Under the pieces are notes generated by a model. The model was given only the letters and a program-made list of their open reading frames with translations. It had not been told where the DNA came from and did no database searches. The position numbers and the translations under genes are program-made. A stretch of 64,000 nt of DNA, taken from positions 149,251 through 213,250 of the forward strand of contig NZ_CAAAHX010000007.1 in assembly GCF_900639865.1 (NCBI RefSeq), given 5' to 3'. Source of the stretch: Legionella gresilensis. GTDB taxonomy: Bacteria > Pseudomonadota > Gammaproteobacteria > Legionellales > Legionellaceae. Below are positions 26,428 through 35,052 of the stretch, piece after piece (position 1 is the stretch's first letter; the number at the start of each line of letters is the position of its first letter).

Positions 26428-27244
26428 TCTTGCTTGTGTTTTAAGTATTGCAGGAACAGATCCCTCCGGAGGAGCGGGAATTAATGCAGATATTAAAGCT
26501 ATTTCAGCTACTGGAGGCTATGCTGCAGCCGTAATTACCGCCTTGGTTGCACAAAATACCCAGGGTGTGCAATTTATTCAACCTGTTGACGCTGACTTTG
26601 TAGATAAGCAAATGGTATCCGTCTTAAGTGATTTAACCATACAAGCTATCAAAATAGGCATGTTACATGATGAACATATTATCAATATTGTTTATAAAAC
26701 GTTAAAAAAATTTAAACATATACCAATCATACTTGACCCAGTGATGGTTGCTAAAGATGGATCTCATTTATTGCAATTAAAAACGCTTAATCATCTTAAA
26801 GAAAAACTATTAAGGCTAGCCTCTTTAGTTACACCAAACTTATTTGAAGCAGAACACTTATTAGATGAAAAAATTAACAATAAAGCTGAAATGCAAGCTG
26901 CGGCTACTACTTTAGGTCAAACATTGCAAGTTAATGTCCTTCTTAAAGGTGGGCATCTTAAGGAGCAGCAGTGTTCAGATGTTTTTTATAGTCTACAAGA
27001 AGATACTTGTTATTGGTTTCGGGAGAAGCGCGTCATAACAACAAACACACATGGAACTGGATGTACTTTATCTGCAGCTATTGCCTCTTACTTCGCTCAA
27101 GGATTTTCTCTTCTAAAAGCAATTGAGAAAGCAAAGTATTATTTAACCCAGGCCATTATATCTGGAAAACGATATCACATAGGTCAAGGTTTTGGTCCTG
27201 TGGATCATTTTTATTTTTTGGAGAATCGATTACATGATATTTAA
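26417..27244 (+). CDS. thiD: hydroxymethylpyrimidine/phosphomethylpyrimidine kinase
   Basis: The enzyme (about 275 aa from the ATG at 26417; ATG 26414 and GTG 26408 are alternatives) phosphorylates HMP and HMP phosphate to give the ThiE substrate. Motifs: SIAGTDPSGGAGINADIKA, ALVAQNTQGV, ILDPVMVAKDG, VTPNLFEAEHLL and the ATP/anion-hole motif THGTGCTLSAAIA. The start lies inside the 3' end of thiM behind GACGAGG. The 3' end overlaps tenA. Part of the riboswitch-controlled salvage operon. Confidence 0.95.
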   Translation: MKNNLACVLSIAGTDPSGGAGINADIKAISATGGYAAAVITALVAQNTQGVQFIQPVDADFVDKQMVSVLSDLTIQAIKIGMLHDEHIINIVYKTLKKFKHIPIILDPVMVAKDGSHLLQLKTLNHLKEKLLRLASLVTPNLFEAEHLLDEKINNKAEMQAAATTLGQTLQVNVLLKGGHLKEQQCSDVFYSLQEDTCYWFREKRVITTNTHGTGCTLSAAIASYFAQGFSLLKAIEKAKYYLTQAIISGKRYHIGQGFGPVDHFYFLENRLHDI

Positions 27245-27878
27245 AGATATGGCGCAAGCAACGAATGAAATACAAATAAAAATTCATCACCATCCTTTTA
27301 ATATTCAACTTGCAGAAGGAACACTTCCGAAAGATATTTTCATTTTTTATTTAATACAGGATGCTTTATACTTGGCAGACTATTCGCGCGCTTTATCTAT
27401 AACGGCCGCGAGATTACCTCGTAATCCTCATACCCAACAATTTATACAATTTGCTCTAGATGCAATTAAAGCGGAACGTGAACTTCATTTAAGTTACCTT
27501 AGTCAAGTTTCCTTCCCTAATTATGTAGATGAAGCTAATCCGGCTTGTTTTATGTATACCAATTATCTACTTCGCATGGCAAGTCTTGCATCAGTTGAGG
27601 AAGCGGTTGCAAGTTTATTACCTTGTTTTTTTATTTATCATGAAGTAGGAAAAAGTATGGTCGCCAATCTTTGGCAAACCCATCCTTATTATAATTGGAT
27701 AGCTTTGTATTCGAGTGAGGAGTTTGCAACATCGGTGCGAATTGCTATTGAGATTACCAATGAATTAGGAGGTGAATCCTCAAAAACTACAAAATTTAAA
27801 ATGATTCAGGCTTTTGTGAAGTCCACACAATTAGAATGGTACTTTTGGCAGGGTGCTTACAAGCAAGAAAAATGGTAA
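27234..27878 (+). CDS. tenA: TenA family aminopyrimidine aminohydrolase
   Basis: From the ATG at 27234 (GGAG 12 bases upstream) the product is 214 aa, the usual TenA length. TenA enzymes hydrolyse aminopyrimidine breakdown products of thiamine, returning HMP to the pathway. The active-site segment LLPCFFIYHEVGKSM carries the nucleophilic Cys (131), Tyr (135) and Glu (137), as in the Cys-type TenA of Bacillus. IFYLIQDALYLADYSRAL contains the Asp that contacts the pyrimidine. With ThiM, ThiD and ThiE it gives a complete salvage route. The upstream in-frame extension to 27192 lies within thiD and is unlikely to be used. Confidence 0.93.
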   Translation: MIFKDMAQATNEIQIKIHHHPFNIQLAEGTLPKDIFIFYLIQDALYLADYSRALSITAARLPRNPHTQQFIQFALDAIKAERELHLSYLSQVSFPNYVDEANPACFMYTNYLLRMASLASVEEAVASLLPCFFIYHEVGKSMVANLWQTHPYYNWIALYSSEEFATSVRIAIEITNELGGESSKTTKFKMIQAFVKSTQLEWYFWQGAYKQEKW

Positions 27879-27928
27879 GAACAAAAATCATTCGCTATAG
27901 TTAATATGTTTGCTCAACAAGAAATAAA

Positions 27929-28108
27929 ATTAGCATAGAAATTGGTATTAAGCCTGAAGTAGTAGCCGAATTACAACATCGGGGTCATTGCATTATACCA
28001 AGTCCTACTCTCATCTATGGTGGGGGACAAGCTATTTACTGTCTTAAGGAAGGTTATTTTGCAGCCTCAGATCCTAGAAAAGATGGGCATGCAATCGGAT
28101 TTGAGTGA
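27929..28108 (+). pseudogene. 3' remnant of a gamma-glutamyltransferase gene
   Basis: A frame open from 27905 and ending in TGA at 28106-28108 encodes the last 55-60 residues of a gamma-glutamyltranspeptidase: IKPEVVAELQHRGHCI, then YGGGQAIYCLKEGYFAASDP and RKDGHAIGF. The G-G-G-Q and A-A-S-D-P-R-K-D-G-x-A-x-G motifs are diagnostic. There is no start codon with a ribosome site and no upstream part, so this is the tail of a deleted gene. It lies between tenA and the convergent MFS gene. Confidence 0.85.
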
Positions 28109-28112
28109 AGGT

Positions 28113-29396
28113 TTAAAAGTAAGTAGCCTTAGTATAATTTTTTAAAAATAAAAGTGCCCCCCCTAAAATGGCAATGATTGCTAATAAAATTAAGGAGAGT
28201 TTCACCATAATAGCAGCTAATAATCCGCCTAAGATACCTGATAAAGACTCTGCTAATACTTGCAATGATTGATTATTACCCATAACCTTACCTTGTTCTT
28301 CGCTAGGACTTGAGATAGACAGTAAAGTAGCACAAGCAGGTAAGCAAATGGCTAATGCCATCGAAGTTAAAAACAAGGTAAGCCATAAAAATTTTTCTTG
28401 ATTCGGTATAATAATTAAAATCATAAAAATTCCCGTCAAAAGGGCGGAAACAATAGTCATACTTTTAGCCGAATAACGTCTAGATAAAAAACCAGTTAAC
28501 CATAAATTAGCAAGTATAATTGGCACCGCAACCCAGGCAATAAATTTAGAAAGTTGACCTACCTGCATATGAAATTCATCAACTAAATACATGGGATAAC
28601 AGCGAAAAAAACCAAAAATAGCTAGATATAATAAGAAATTAATGAGAAATAAAAATCGCAATTTTTTCTCCGTAAACACGGTAGTAAAATTGGTTAATAA
28701 TTCGGAATAATTAATTTTTTCTTTTTCTTTGGGAGACACTAAAGTTTCTTTGAAGGTGAAAATAATAAAAACCAATAAAATGATTAAGCTAATACAACAA
28801 AGCTCGAATGGGGTACTGTAATTAAACCAGGAAACTAATCTTGAGTTTGCAAGACTTCCTCCTACTAAAGGGCCAATAATGTAAGCTAAACTAGCGCTAA
28901 GATAAATATAGCCAAAGAGGGTACTGCGTTCAGTTTCGCTGGCTATATCAGCAATAGCGCCTTGTGACACAACAATATTTCCTTCACTAAGTCCTGCTAA
29001 AAAGAGGCTAATCATTAATAAGGTTAGATTTTGGAAATATAAGGAGGCTGTGATTAGAAAATAGAAAATAGTAGTTAACGCAATCGAAATTATTAATATT
29101 TTTCTACGCCCATAAAAATCAGAAAGCATACCAAGTAGTGGGGAGCCTAAAAACTGTCCTAAAGGGTATAGGGCTAATAAAATTCCTAATAATATTGTAC
29201 GATAGTGCATGGAACTGCCTGCAGAAACAAAGCCATGAGCATGAAGAATCATCGGCGTAAAGACCGTTATCATTAAGCTATAGCCAACAAAGCCAAAAAA
29301 AATAACAAAATATAGAGGCAAAACTTCCAATAATGATTTTCTTTTGCTAGGTAAGGTTTCCAGAGAGTCCATAATTTCTCTAATAGGTGTTTTCAC
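28113..29396 (-). CDS. MFS transporter, DHA1/TetA-like
   Basis: This 427-aa protein has twelve predicted membrane segments and MFS motif A after the second (GMLSDFYGRRKILI). The first half is like drug:proton antiporter family 1 members such as tetracycline exporters (AGLSEGNIVVSQGAIADI, AYIIGPLVGGSLA). The substrate cannot be told. The frame begins with GTG at 29396; an ATG at 29372 preceded by AGAGAAATT is an equally good or better start and gives 419 aa. The gene is monocistronic, divergent from the amidotransferase-like gene. Confidence 0.88.
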   Translation of the reverse strand: MKTPIREIMDSLETLPSKRKSLLEVLPLYFVIFFGFVGYSLMITVFTPMILHAHGFVSAGSSMHYRTILLGILLALYPLGQFLGSPLLGMLSDFYGRRKILIISIALTTIFYFLITASLYFQNLTLLMISLFLAGLSEGNIVVSQGAIADIASETERSTLFGYIYLSASLAYIIGPLVGGSLANSRLVSWFNYSTPFELCCISLIILLVFIIFTFKETLVSPKEKEKINYSELLTNFTTVFTEKKLRFLFLINFLLYLAIFGFFRCYPMYLVDEFHMQVGQLSKFIAWVAVPIILANLWLTGFLSRRYSAKSMTIVSALLTGIFMILIIIPNQEKFLWLTLFLTSMALAICLPACATLLSISSPSEEQGKVMGNNQSLQVLAESLSGILGGLLAAIMVKLSLILLAIIAILGGALLFLKNYTKATYF

Positions 29397-29538
29397 TTAG
29401 AATACTTTAAGCATAGCAAATTACATTGCTATGCTTATCCTCTAGGCTTAATTTAATTTTTTCTAAATTTTTCTGTTCAAATTGATTATAGTTGTGCTAT
29501 ACAATCATTTTTATGGTCAATTTGATTGTTGTTATACT

Positions 29539-30672
29539 ATGTCAAAGATTAAAGTTGCTGTTACTGATAGTCCGGAAGTAGGAAGCCGAAGCGCACCTTC
29601 ACTTAAAAAGTCATTTGCTTCTGTAAACTGTGATGTTGTTGATGCTGATTTCAGAGTTATGATGAGAGACATACCTAAAGAAGTATTTGAAGAGGCATAT
29701 AAAACTAAGGAGGGTCGTAAAAAACTCTTTTTACATGCTAAATATATGGCTACTAAAATTCTTGATAAAGTCGATTGCTTAGCATTATCAGGAAATGTAG
29801 CAATGATTGATCCCTCTTTATTTAACAAGCTACCTGATACTGATAATAATTTTACTTATGATTTATCCCGAACAATTGCAGAGTTAGCCTTAGTACATGT
29901 TGCAACACAGCGAGGGATGCCTATAATGGGGATTTGCGGAGGTTATGAAGCAATTGCTGTTTATTATGATAGTACATTGAGATCATTAACCCCGGCTGAG
30001 TTAAAGCAACAAGGGTATATGGCTTATGATAAAATTATTTTTAATACACAATCTATTTTAGGCCAACTTTTTAATCCTGATGAAAAACCTTTATCTTCTA
30101 ATTCACCAACGGTAGTAGGAAATTTTTTTGGTGCCCATAAGCAAATTGTTGATAAGCTAAAGCCATCGTATTTAAAGGTAACAGGTAGGGCGAGTGATGG
30201 TAAATTAATTGAGGCAATTGAAGGAAAGTATGGGGCGCCTTTAATTGGAATGCAATTTCACCCAGAAATTACAATACACGGCGTATTCCCTAATGCTAGT
30301 GATATGGGCCCAGAATCGGAAAAAAAAATTTCCCTAAAATTATTTCATTTTTTCTTTAAAGCTGCAGAAACCTATAACAATAAAAAAAGAGTTAATAATT
30401 TATTAAAAAAAGTCACTTCAGTGTTTTCAGAAGTAACTCCCAACATAGAAAAAGACCCTATAAGAGTCAAGAATTCCATTAAGGAAAATAATAAAGCCAC
30501 TATCAAAGGACATAGATTGAGTGTCGTTAAAGCTGAATCTATAGGGCAAGATAATACCCCGTCTAAAACCCTATTAAATAACCCAGCAATATTTTGGCAG
30601 GGAAAAAAAAGACTTTATTCAGAATTAGATAATGTACAATGTAATCAAGTAGTACTAGCCAATACCATGTGA
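29539..30672 (+). CDS. class I glutamine amidotransferase-like (peptidase C26) protein with extra C-terminal tail
   Basis: From the ATG at 29539 the product is 377 aa. Residues 5-265 form a gamma-glutamyl hydrolase/PuuD-like domain: the nucleophile elbow MGICGGYEAIAVY (Cys133) and the H-x-E pair in GMQFHPEI (His241, Glu243). Family members hydrolyse gamma-glutamyl bonds, for example in gamma-glutamyl-GABA or folylpolyglutamate. The last 110 residues (KKRVNNLLKKVTSVFSEV onward) are basic, lack family counterparts and look disordered. This tail and the lack of polyamine genes suggest a role other than putrescine catabolism, perhaps a secreted effector. There is no obvious ribosome site. An alternative TTG at 29482 adds 19 residues. 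Confidence 0.8.
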   Translation: MSKIKVAVTDSPEVGSRSAPSLKKSFASVNCDVVDADFRVMMRDIPKEVFEEAYKTKEGRKKLFLHAKYMATKILDKVDCLALSGNVAMIDPSLFNKLPDTDNNFTYDLSRTIAELALVHVATQRGMPIMGICGGYEAIAVYYDSTLRSLTPAELKQQGYMAYDKIIFNTQSILGQLFNPDEKPLSSNSPTVVGNFFGAHKQIVDKLKPSYLKVTGRASDGKLIEAIEGKYGAPLIGMQFHPEITIHGVFPNASDMGPESEKKISLKLFHFFFKAAETYNNKKRVNNLLKKVTSVFSEVTPNIEKDPIRVKNSIKENNKATIKGHRLSVVKAESIGQDNTPSKTLLNNPAIFWQGKKRLYSELDNVQCNQVVLANTM

Positions 30673-30723
30673 GAATTCAACTTCTAAGGTTTGGCCGTAA
30701 AATAAAATTATTGGTTAATTGGC

Positions 30724-31725
30724 CTAGCATAAAGAAGGTTGGCATTTTAATATTAATGTCTCAGATTCAGAGTTAAACTCACTTTTATCTAATTTTAAAC
30801 TGGTTTTTTGACTTTCTTGCTCAGCAAATAGAGAGCTAACTTGTGGGCCAGTGCTTGCTAATCGAGAAGAAATCGAAGCTTTGTGCTTTAAAATCAAAAT
30901 CCTGATTTTATTTAAACTAGTGAAAGTGAACGAGGAATCTTTACACTCCATATTTCCTAAGCTGGCGTTATGATATAATTGCTGGTCTGCTTCTTTTAGG
31001 CGCTCTGATTGCGCAAAATCAAGGCTCTTCAACGCTGAATTTAGCGACTTACAAGCAAATTCTAATTCGCCTTTTTCTTTCAAGTAGATTCCGTAATAAA
31101 AATAGGCCTCGGTTAACATAAAGTAGGCGTAAGAGCCATAATAGGGAAGAATATTTTGTTTAATATTTTTAATAATATCGCGGAATTGGAGTTTAACGTC
31201 ATCGGTTGGCGTATTATTAAAATTAGCTTTTATATTCTCATATAGATAAGCGTAATAACGTTGGCAAGCATGGACGGAATTAAAAATTATAGCTTGCTTC
31301 AGATAATTTATTTCTATTTGCGAGTAATTTACCTTTAATATTTCAGCTGTTTTAAGGGCTTTATAATAATAGAAAATACCTAAAAATAGCTCAAGTGCAT
31401 TTTTACAAGGTTGTAGGAATAAGGAATTGCCAGAATCCTGAGTAATTAATAATCCATAAGTACTCCAGCACGAGAACCAGGTATTTTTAAATTGAGCTAA
31501 GTTGCATACTTTCTTAAATCTGTCATTTACCGTAGCTAATTTAGCAATGAAGTCAAAGTGTTTGCCATCAGCTATTAATTTTTTTACTTGTTCAATTTGC
31601 TGAGTAACTTCCATCGCTTCAAATTCTTTTAAGAAATTTTCTGCCAGATTTAAAGAGTCACTTTCTAAAAATTCAGTTAATGTTTGTACTTTTTTAGATT
31701 CTACTTGAAAAAAAGAGCCAGGCAT
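30724..31725 (-). CDS. hypothetical helical protein
   Basis: This 333-aa protein is not securely recognised. It is mostly alpha-helical, with an N-terminal F-box-like helical region (KLATVNDRFKKVCNLAQFK) followed by a W-rich segment (TWFSCWSTYG) and a central region of aromatic helices (ILPYYGSYAYFMLTEAYFYY) reminiscent of TPR-type pairs. The last 60 residues are Ser-rich and polar. Plans like this (a short N-terminal helical domain, a W-x-x-Y stretch and helical repeats) occur in Legionella-specific families of unknown function. There is no signal peptide. The ATG is preceded by AGGATAAC. It converges on the amidotransferase-like gene. Confidence 0.7.
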   Translation of the reverse strand: MPGSFFQVESKKVQTLTEFLESDSLNLAENFLKEFEAMEVTQQIEQVKKLIADGKHFDFIAKLATVNDRFKKVCNLAQFKNTWFSCWSTYGLLITQDSGNSLFLQPCKNALELFLGIFYYYKALKTAEILKVNYSQIEINYLKQAIIFNSVHACQRYYAYLYENIKANFNNTPTDDVKLQFRDIIKNIKQNILPYYGSYAYFMLTEAYFYYGIYLKEKGELEFACKSLNSALKSLDFAQSERLKEADQQLYHNASLGNMECKDSSFTFTSLNKIRILILKHKASISSRLASTGPQVSSLFAEQESQKTSLKLDKSEFNSESETLILKCQPSLC

Positions 31726-31848
31726 TACAAGTTATCCTAGATAACAACTAGAGCTAATTGTACATGAAAATTCACTAAAAAATCCTTAAAAGGAATGAAT
31801 GAAGAGAAGTTTATTTAAAATGTAACGTAATAACTTATCAATTTTTAT

Positions 31849-32076
31849 TTATTGCCCAGCTTGTCGGCACTCATTTGTGGCAGTTTCGCTACATAGCTGT
31901 ATACAGTTCTTACCACTAGCTTGCTCGCATTTTTGAGTACAATCAGCTAAAACCTGCTGTATACAGCGGCTTTGAGCACTTTTATCTTCCTGTAAATTAA
32001 ACTCAGCATTGGAATTAGCATGACCTATTGCAAGGTAAATTAATCCTAAAAAGCAACCACTAGATATTTTCTGCAT
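31849..32076 (-). CDS. small secreted protein with periodic cysteines
   Basis: The ATG at 32076 is preferred: a ribosome site (AGGATGGAG) lies just upstream, inside the longer TTG-initiated frame to 32103. The 75-aa product has a signal peptide (residues 1-24, ending ANSNA) and a mature part with six cysteines at 38, 46, 50, 58, 62 and 70. The spacing is strictly C-x7-C-x3-C-x7-C-x3-C-x7-C, a 12-residue period that would stack disulfides along a helical hairpin. No family is recognised. It is probably periplasmic or secreted. Confidence 0.8.
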   Translation of the reverse strand: MQKISSGCFLGLIYLAIGHANSNAEFNLQEDKSAQSRCIQQVLADCTQKCEQASGKNCIQLCSETATNECRQAGQ

Positions 32077-32335
32077 ACATATTCTCCATCCTGAAGTGAG
32101 CAAGTTAATATAATTAATAACTACAAATAAATTATCAAATATTCATTATCCAATTATAGATCAACTAAAAATGAGCAAAAAATGAGCGGCAAATTAAAAA
32201 ATAAACTTTTAAATTATTGCGCAATAGAGCTTACTTACACATAAATTAATCGAAATGTTAACTTATAACTAATAGATTAAGTGTTTTTTGCAAGCTCTAT
32301 TTATATAGATGTTATATTTTATTTACCTATTTTAT

Positions 32336-33559
32336 TTATTGCAGGCCCTTGGAGGTAGCAGATACTGTATTAGGTAAATCGCTAATATTTTTTTCATCAT
32401 CAATAGCATATAATCCTATCTTTTTAAGTGTAGCTGTAGGACTTAAGCTTACTGGAGATGGAGTATAGATTTTCTCCAATCGATCAATTTGTCCTTCCCC
32501 GCGCGTTAAAAGCTCAGCGTAACGCTCATTAGACAATCTTAATTCTTCTTCAACAGCAAAAAGTTTATTTTTTATCTCCTGATTACTATCTATAAGTTGG
32601 TTAAGTCCTTTCGATCGATCAGTAAGAAATTCATGTATCCGATTGTGAAATTCAGCTTGTTGGGACTCATCAGAATTTAAAGTTTTAAATAATTCATCTG
32701 CCGTTGCTCGTAATGCTTGCGCAACTAGATTAGCTTGCTCTAAATCAAGGCCCATTTTAGTTTTAACATCATCGAGTTCTAAAATTTTAGCTGATAATTG
32801 AGCTTGCGATTCATCATAATCTTTAATTGTTTTTTCTAATTGTAATTTATTTCGCTCTAATAATTTTTTATGCTCTTCAACAGCGTTAGAAAAATTTGCA
32901 GACGTTTTTTGTAGCTCTTCTTTTGTTATATCTAATTGTTGTTCGACATCAACTAAATGGCTAACTTGTGATTTTAATTGTTCAACCTGCTGGCTTAATT
33001 CTTGTACAAGCGCTGTTAAATGCTCATTTTCTGTTTGAAATTTAGTTATTTCAATCGCTAAATCTTGTCTTATTTGATCAAGCGATTCAATGACGGTACC
33101 TAGCGTATCCGCTAAACTTAAAATACCTTTTTTAAGATCACTTTTATCGTTTTGGCTTTGCTGATGGTGGTTATCTAATAAAAAACTGCTTCCTACAAAA
33201 GCGAGTAATGAAAATAAACTTATAACTATCAGTACTAAAAGATGCGTAATAATACTAATGACTAAAAGAGGCACAAAGATAATCGAACCTGCTATAACTT
33301 TTTGCCACCAGGGTAATTCACCCCAAAATTTTGCTGCTCTTGATAAGATACTTTTATTTTGAGCAAATGCATCAATCATCTTATCCAACTCTATTTTAAT
33401 TTTTGCTAATTGTTCTTTAGTTGAGGTAATTTGATTAAGTTTAGCTTGCTCTTCAACCTGAGCGTCTTCTGGGGTCGGGTTATTAAGATCTGAAATAGAA
33501 TTTTCGGGTAGATTTATTATTTTTTCTTCTGGGTTGTTTTTAATATCTTGGGTATTCAT
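32336..33559 (-). CDS. LegC-like transmembrane coiled-coil protein, putative effector
   Basis: This 407-aa protein has an Asn/Glu-rich N-terminus, two adjacent membrane segments forming a hairpin (about 88-104 and 106-127), and a long coiled coil (about 145-360) with heptads such as LTALVQELSQQVEQLKSQVS. This is the plan of the Legionella effectors LegC2/YlfB, LegC3 and LegC7/YlfA, which insert in host vesicle membranes and act like SNAREs. The similarity here is of architecture; I cannot align it to a named member. The C-terminal 45 residues are polar. It has no neighbours in an operon. Translocation is inference. Confidence 0.7.
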   Translation of the reverse strand: MNTQDIKNNPEEKIINLPENSISDLNNPTPEDAQVEEQAKLNQITSTKEQLAKIKIELDKMIDAFAQNKSILSRAAKFWGELPWWQKVIAGSIIFVPLLVISIITHLLVLIVISLFSLLAFVGSSFLLDNHHQQSQNDKSDLKKGILSLADTLGTVIESLDQIRQDLAIEITKFQTENEHLTALVQELSQQVEQLKSQVSHLVDVEQQLDITKEELQKTSANFSNAVEEHKKLLERNKLQLEKTIKDYDESQAQLSAKILELDDVKTKMGLDLEQANLVAQALRATADELFKTLNSDESQQAEFHNRIHEFLTDRSKGLNQLIDSNQEIKNKLFAVEEELRLSNERYAELLTRGEGQIDRLEKIYTPSPVSLSPTATLKKIGLYAIDDEKNISDLPNTVSATSKGLQ

Positions 33560-33872
33560 TCCATGTATTCCTTTATTTTTGTTATGATAAAAACAACTTA
33601 ATTTTTAAGAAACTGAACTAATCAGGCTCTTTAATAATGAAAGAGCTAAACTACGAGTAGTTTTTATAGCATTTAAAAAAGGTACTTATTTATTGATTTA
33701 TACTCCTTTGTTTTTGTACTTACTTTAACACATTAAGTTTAGAAAAAGATCGATCTTAACTTTAATTAGCAATTATAAACTTAATAAACTGATAATTAGA
33801 AGATTCTGACTGTAAGATTTAATTAGCTATAAAAAATTAATTCTGCTTCTTAACCCTTTTGAAAGGTGAAAA
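33560..33872. other. intergenic region between divergent genes
   Basis: These 313 AT-rich bases separate the LegC-like gene from the sugar dehydrogenase gene. They should contain both promoters; I see no convincing motif pair, repeat or small coding region. Confidence 0.4.
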
Positions 33873-34970
33873 ATGGATTTATATCGGCTACTGTTCATTT
33901 TACTCATATTAGATACAAGGTTTGTACAAGCTTTGCCATTACATTTATTGCAGTATCCAGTCGGATTTAAAATTGCTATTTATGCCAGCCCTGTACCTGG
34001 TGCTCGGCAAATGGCCCTAGGTAATAATGATATTGTTTTTGTGGGTTCGATAACTGAAGGAAAAGTCTATGCTGTGATTAAAAATAAAAATAGTACTTAT
34101 GGCACTCGCGTCATAACGCTTGCAGAGGGCTTAAATAAGCCTAATGGTGTTGCTTTTTATAAAGGTAATTTATATGTGGCAGAAATTAATCGTATTTTAC
34201 GTTTTGACAATATTGAGCACCATTTATTAAATCCACCTAAGCCTATTGTGATTAACAATAATTTACCCAATGAAGAGGCACATGGCTGGCGTTTTATACG
34301 TTTTGGGCCAGATAACAAACTTTATATCGGTATAGGAGCGCCTTGTAATGCCTGTGTAAGTAAGGATGTTCGTTTTGCTACTATTATGAGAATGGATCCA
34401 GATGGTAGTCATTTAGAAGTTTACGCACAAGGAATACGTAATACAGTTGGTTTTGACTGGGATCCAATTTACCATAAGTTGTGGTTTACCGATAATGGTC
34501 GTGATTGGCTGGGAGATAATAGCCCCCCTGATGAATTAAATTATGCACCTAAAAAAGGAATGAATTTTGGGTTTCCCTATTGCCATGGCAAAAATATAGC
34601 TGATCCGCAATTTGGAAATTTACGATCCTGCAATGAGTTTACGCCACCAGTACTCGAATTACCTGCGCATGTGGCTGCACTTGGTGTCACTTTTTATACA
34701 GGTAATTTATTTCCAGCCGATTATTATGGCCAACTTTTTATTAGTGAACATGGCTCTTGGAATCGTAGGCAAAAAATAGGTTATCAAGTGGTTACTGTTA
34801 AATTAAATGATAACCAAGTGAGTCAAGTGAAGCCATTTATTACAGGCTGGCTTCAGGGAGATAAAGTGTGGGGAAGACCAGTTGATAGTTTAATTTTACC
34901 AGATGGCTCTTTACTCATTTCAGATGATCATGCCAATGTGATTTATCAAGTGAGCTATATAAAAAAGTAA
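33873..34970 (+). CDS. PQQ-dependent sugar dehydrogenase family (glucose/sorbosone dehydrogenase-like), secreted
   Basis: This 365-aa protein has a short signal peptide (LLFILLILDTRFVQA) and the six-bladed propeller repeats of the GSDH family. Markers are FVGSITEGKVYAV, LNKPNGVAFYKGNLYVAEIN, IGIGAPCNACV (a Cys pair), GIRNTVGFDWDP, LWFTDNGRDWLGDNSPPDEL and GQLFISEHGSWNRR. The family oxidises sugars or their derivatives in the periplasm with pyrroloquinoline quinone and calcium. No PQQ synthesis genes are in the window, so cofactor supply is unknown. The ATG at 33873 has AAGGTG upstream. Substrate unassigned. Confidence 0.88.
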   Translation: MDLYRLLFILLILDTRFVQALPLHLLQYPVGFKIAIYASPVPGARQMALGNNDIVFVGSITEGKVYAVIKNKNSTYGTRVITLAEGLNKPNGVAFYKGNLYVAEINRILRFDNIEHHLLNPPKPIVINNNLPNEEAHGWRFIRFGPDNKLYIGIGAPCNACVSKDVRFATIMRMDPDGSHLEVYAQGIRNTVGFDWDPIYHKLWFTDNGRDWLGDNSPPDELNYAPKKGMNFGFPYCHGKNIADPQFGNLRSCNEFTPPVLELPAHVAALGVTFYTGNLFPADYYGQLFISEHGSWNRRQKIGYQVVTVKLNDNQVSQVKPFITGWLQGDKVWGRPVDSLILPDGSLLISDDHANVIYQVSYIKK

Positions 34971-35052
34971 GTGCTCAACCTTGACTCAAATCCAATCATT
35001 TATCAAGACAGTGGCATCTTTGTAATTTATTATGTTTTAATAAACTATCATT

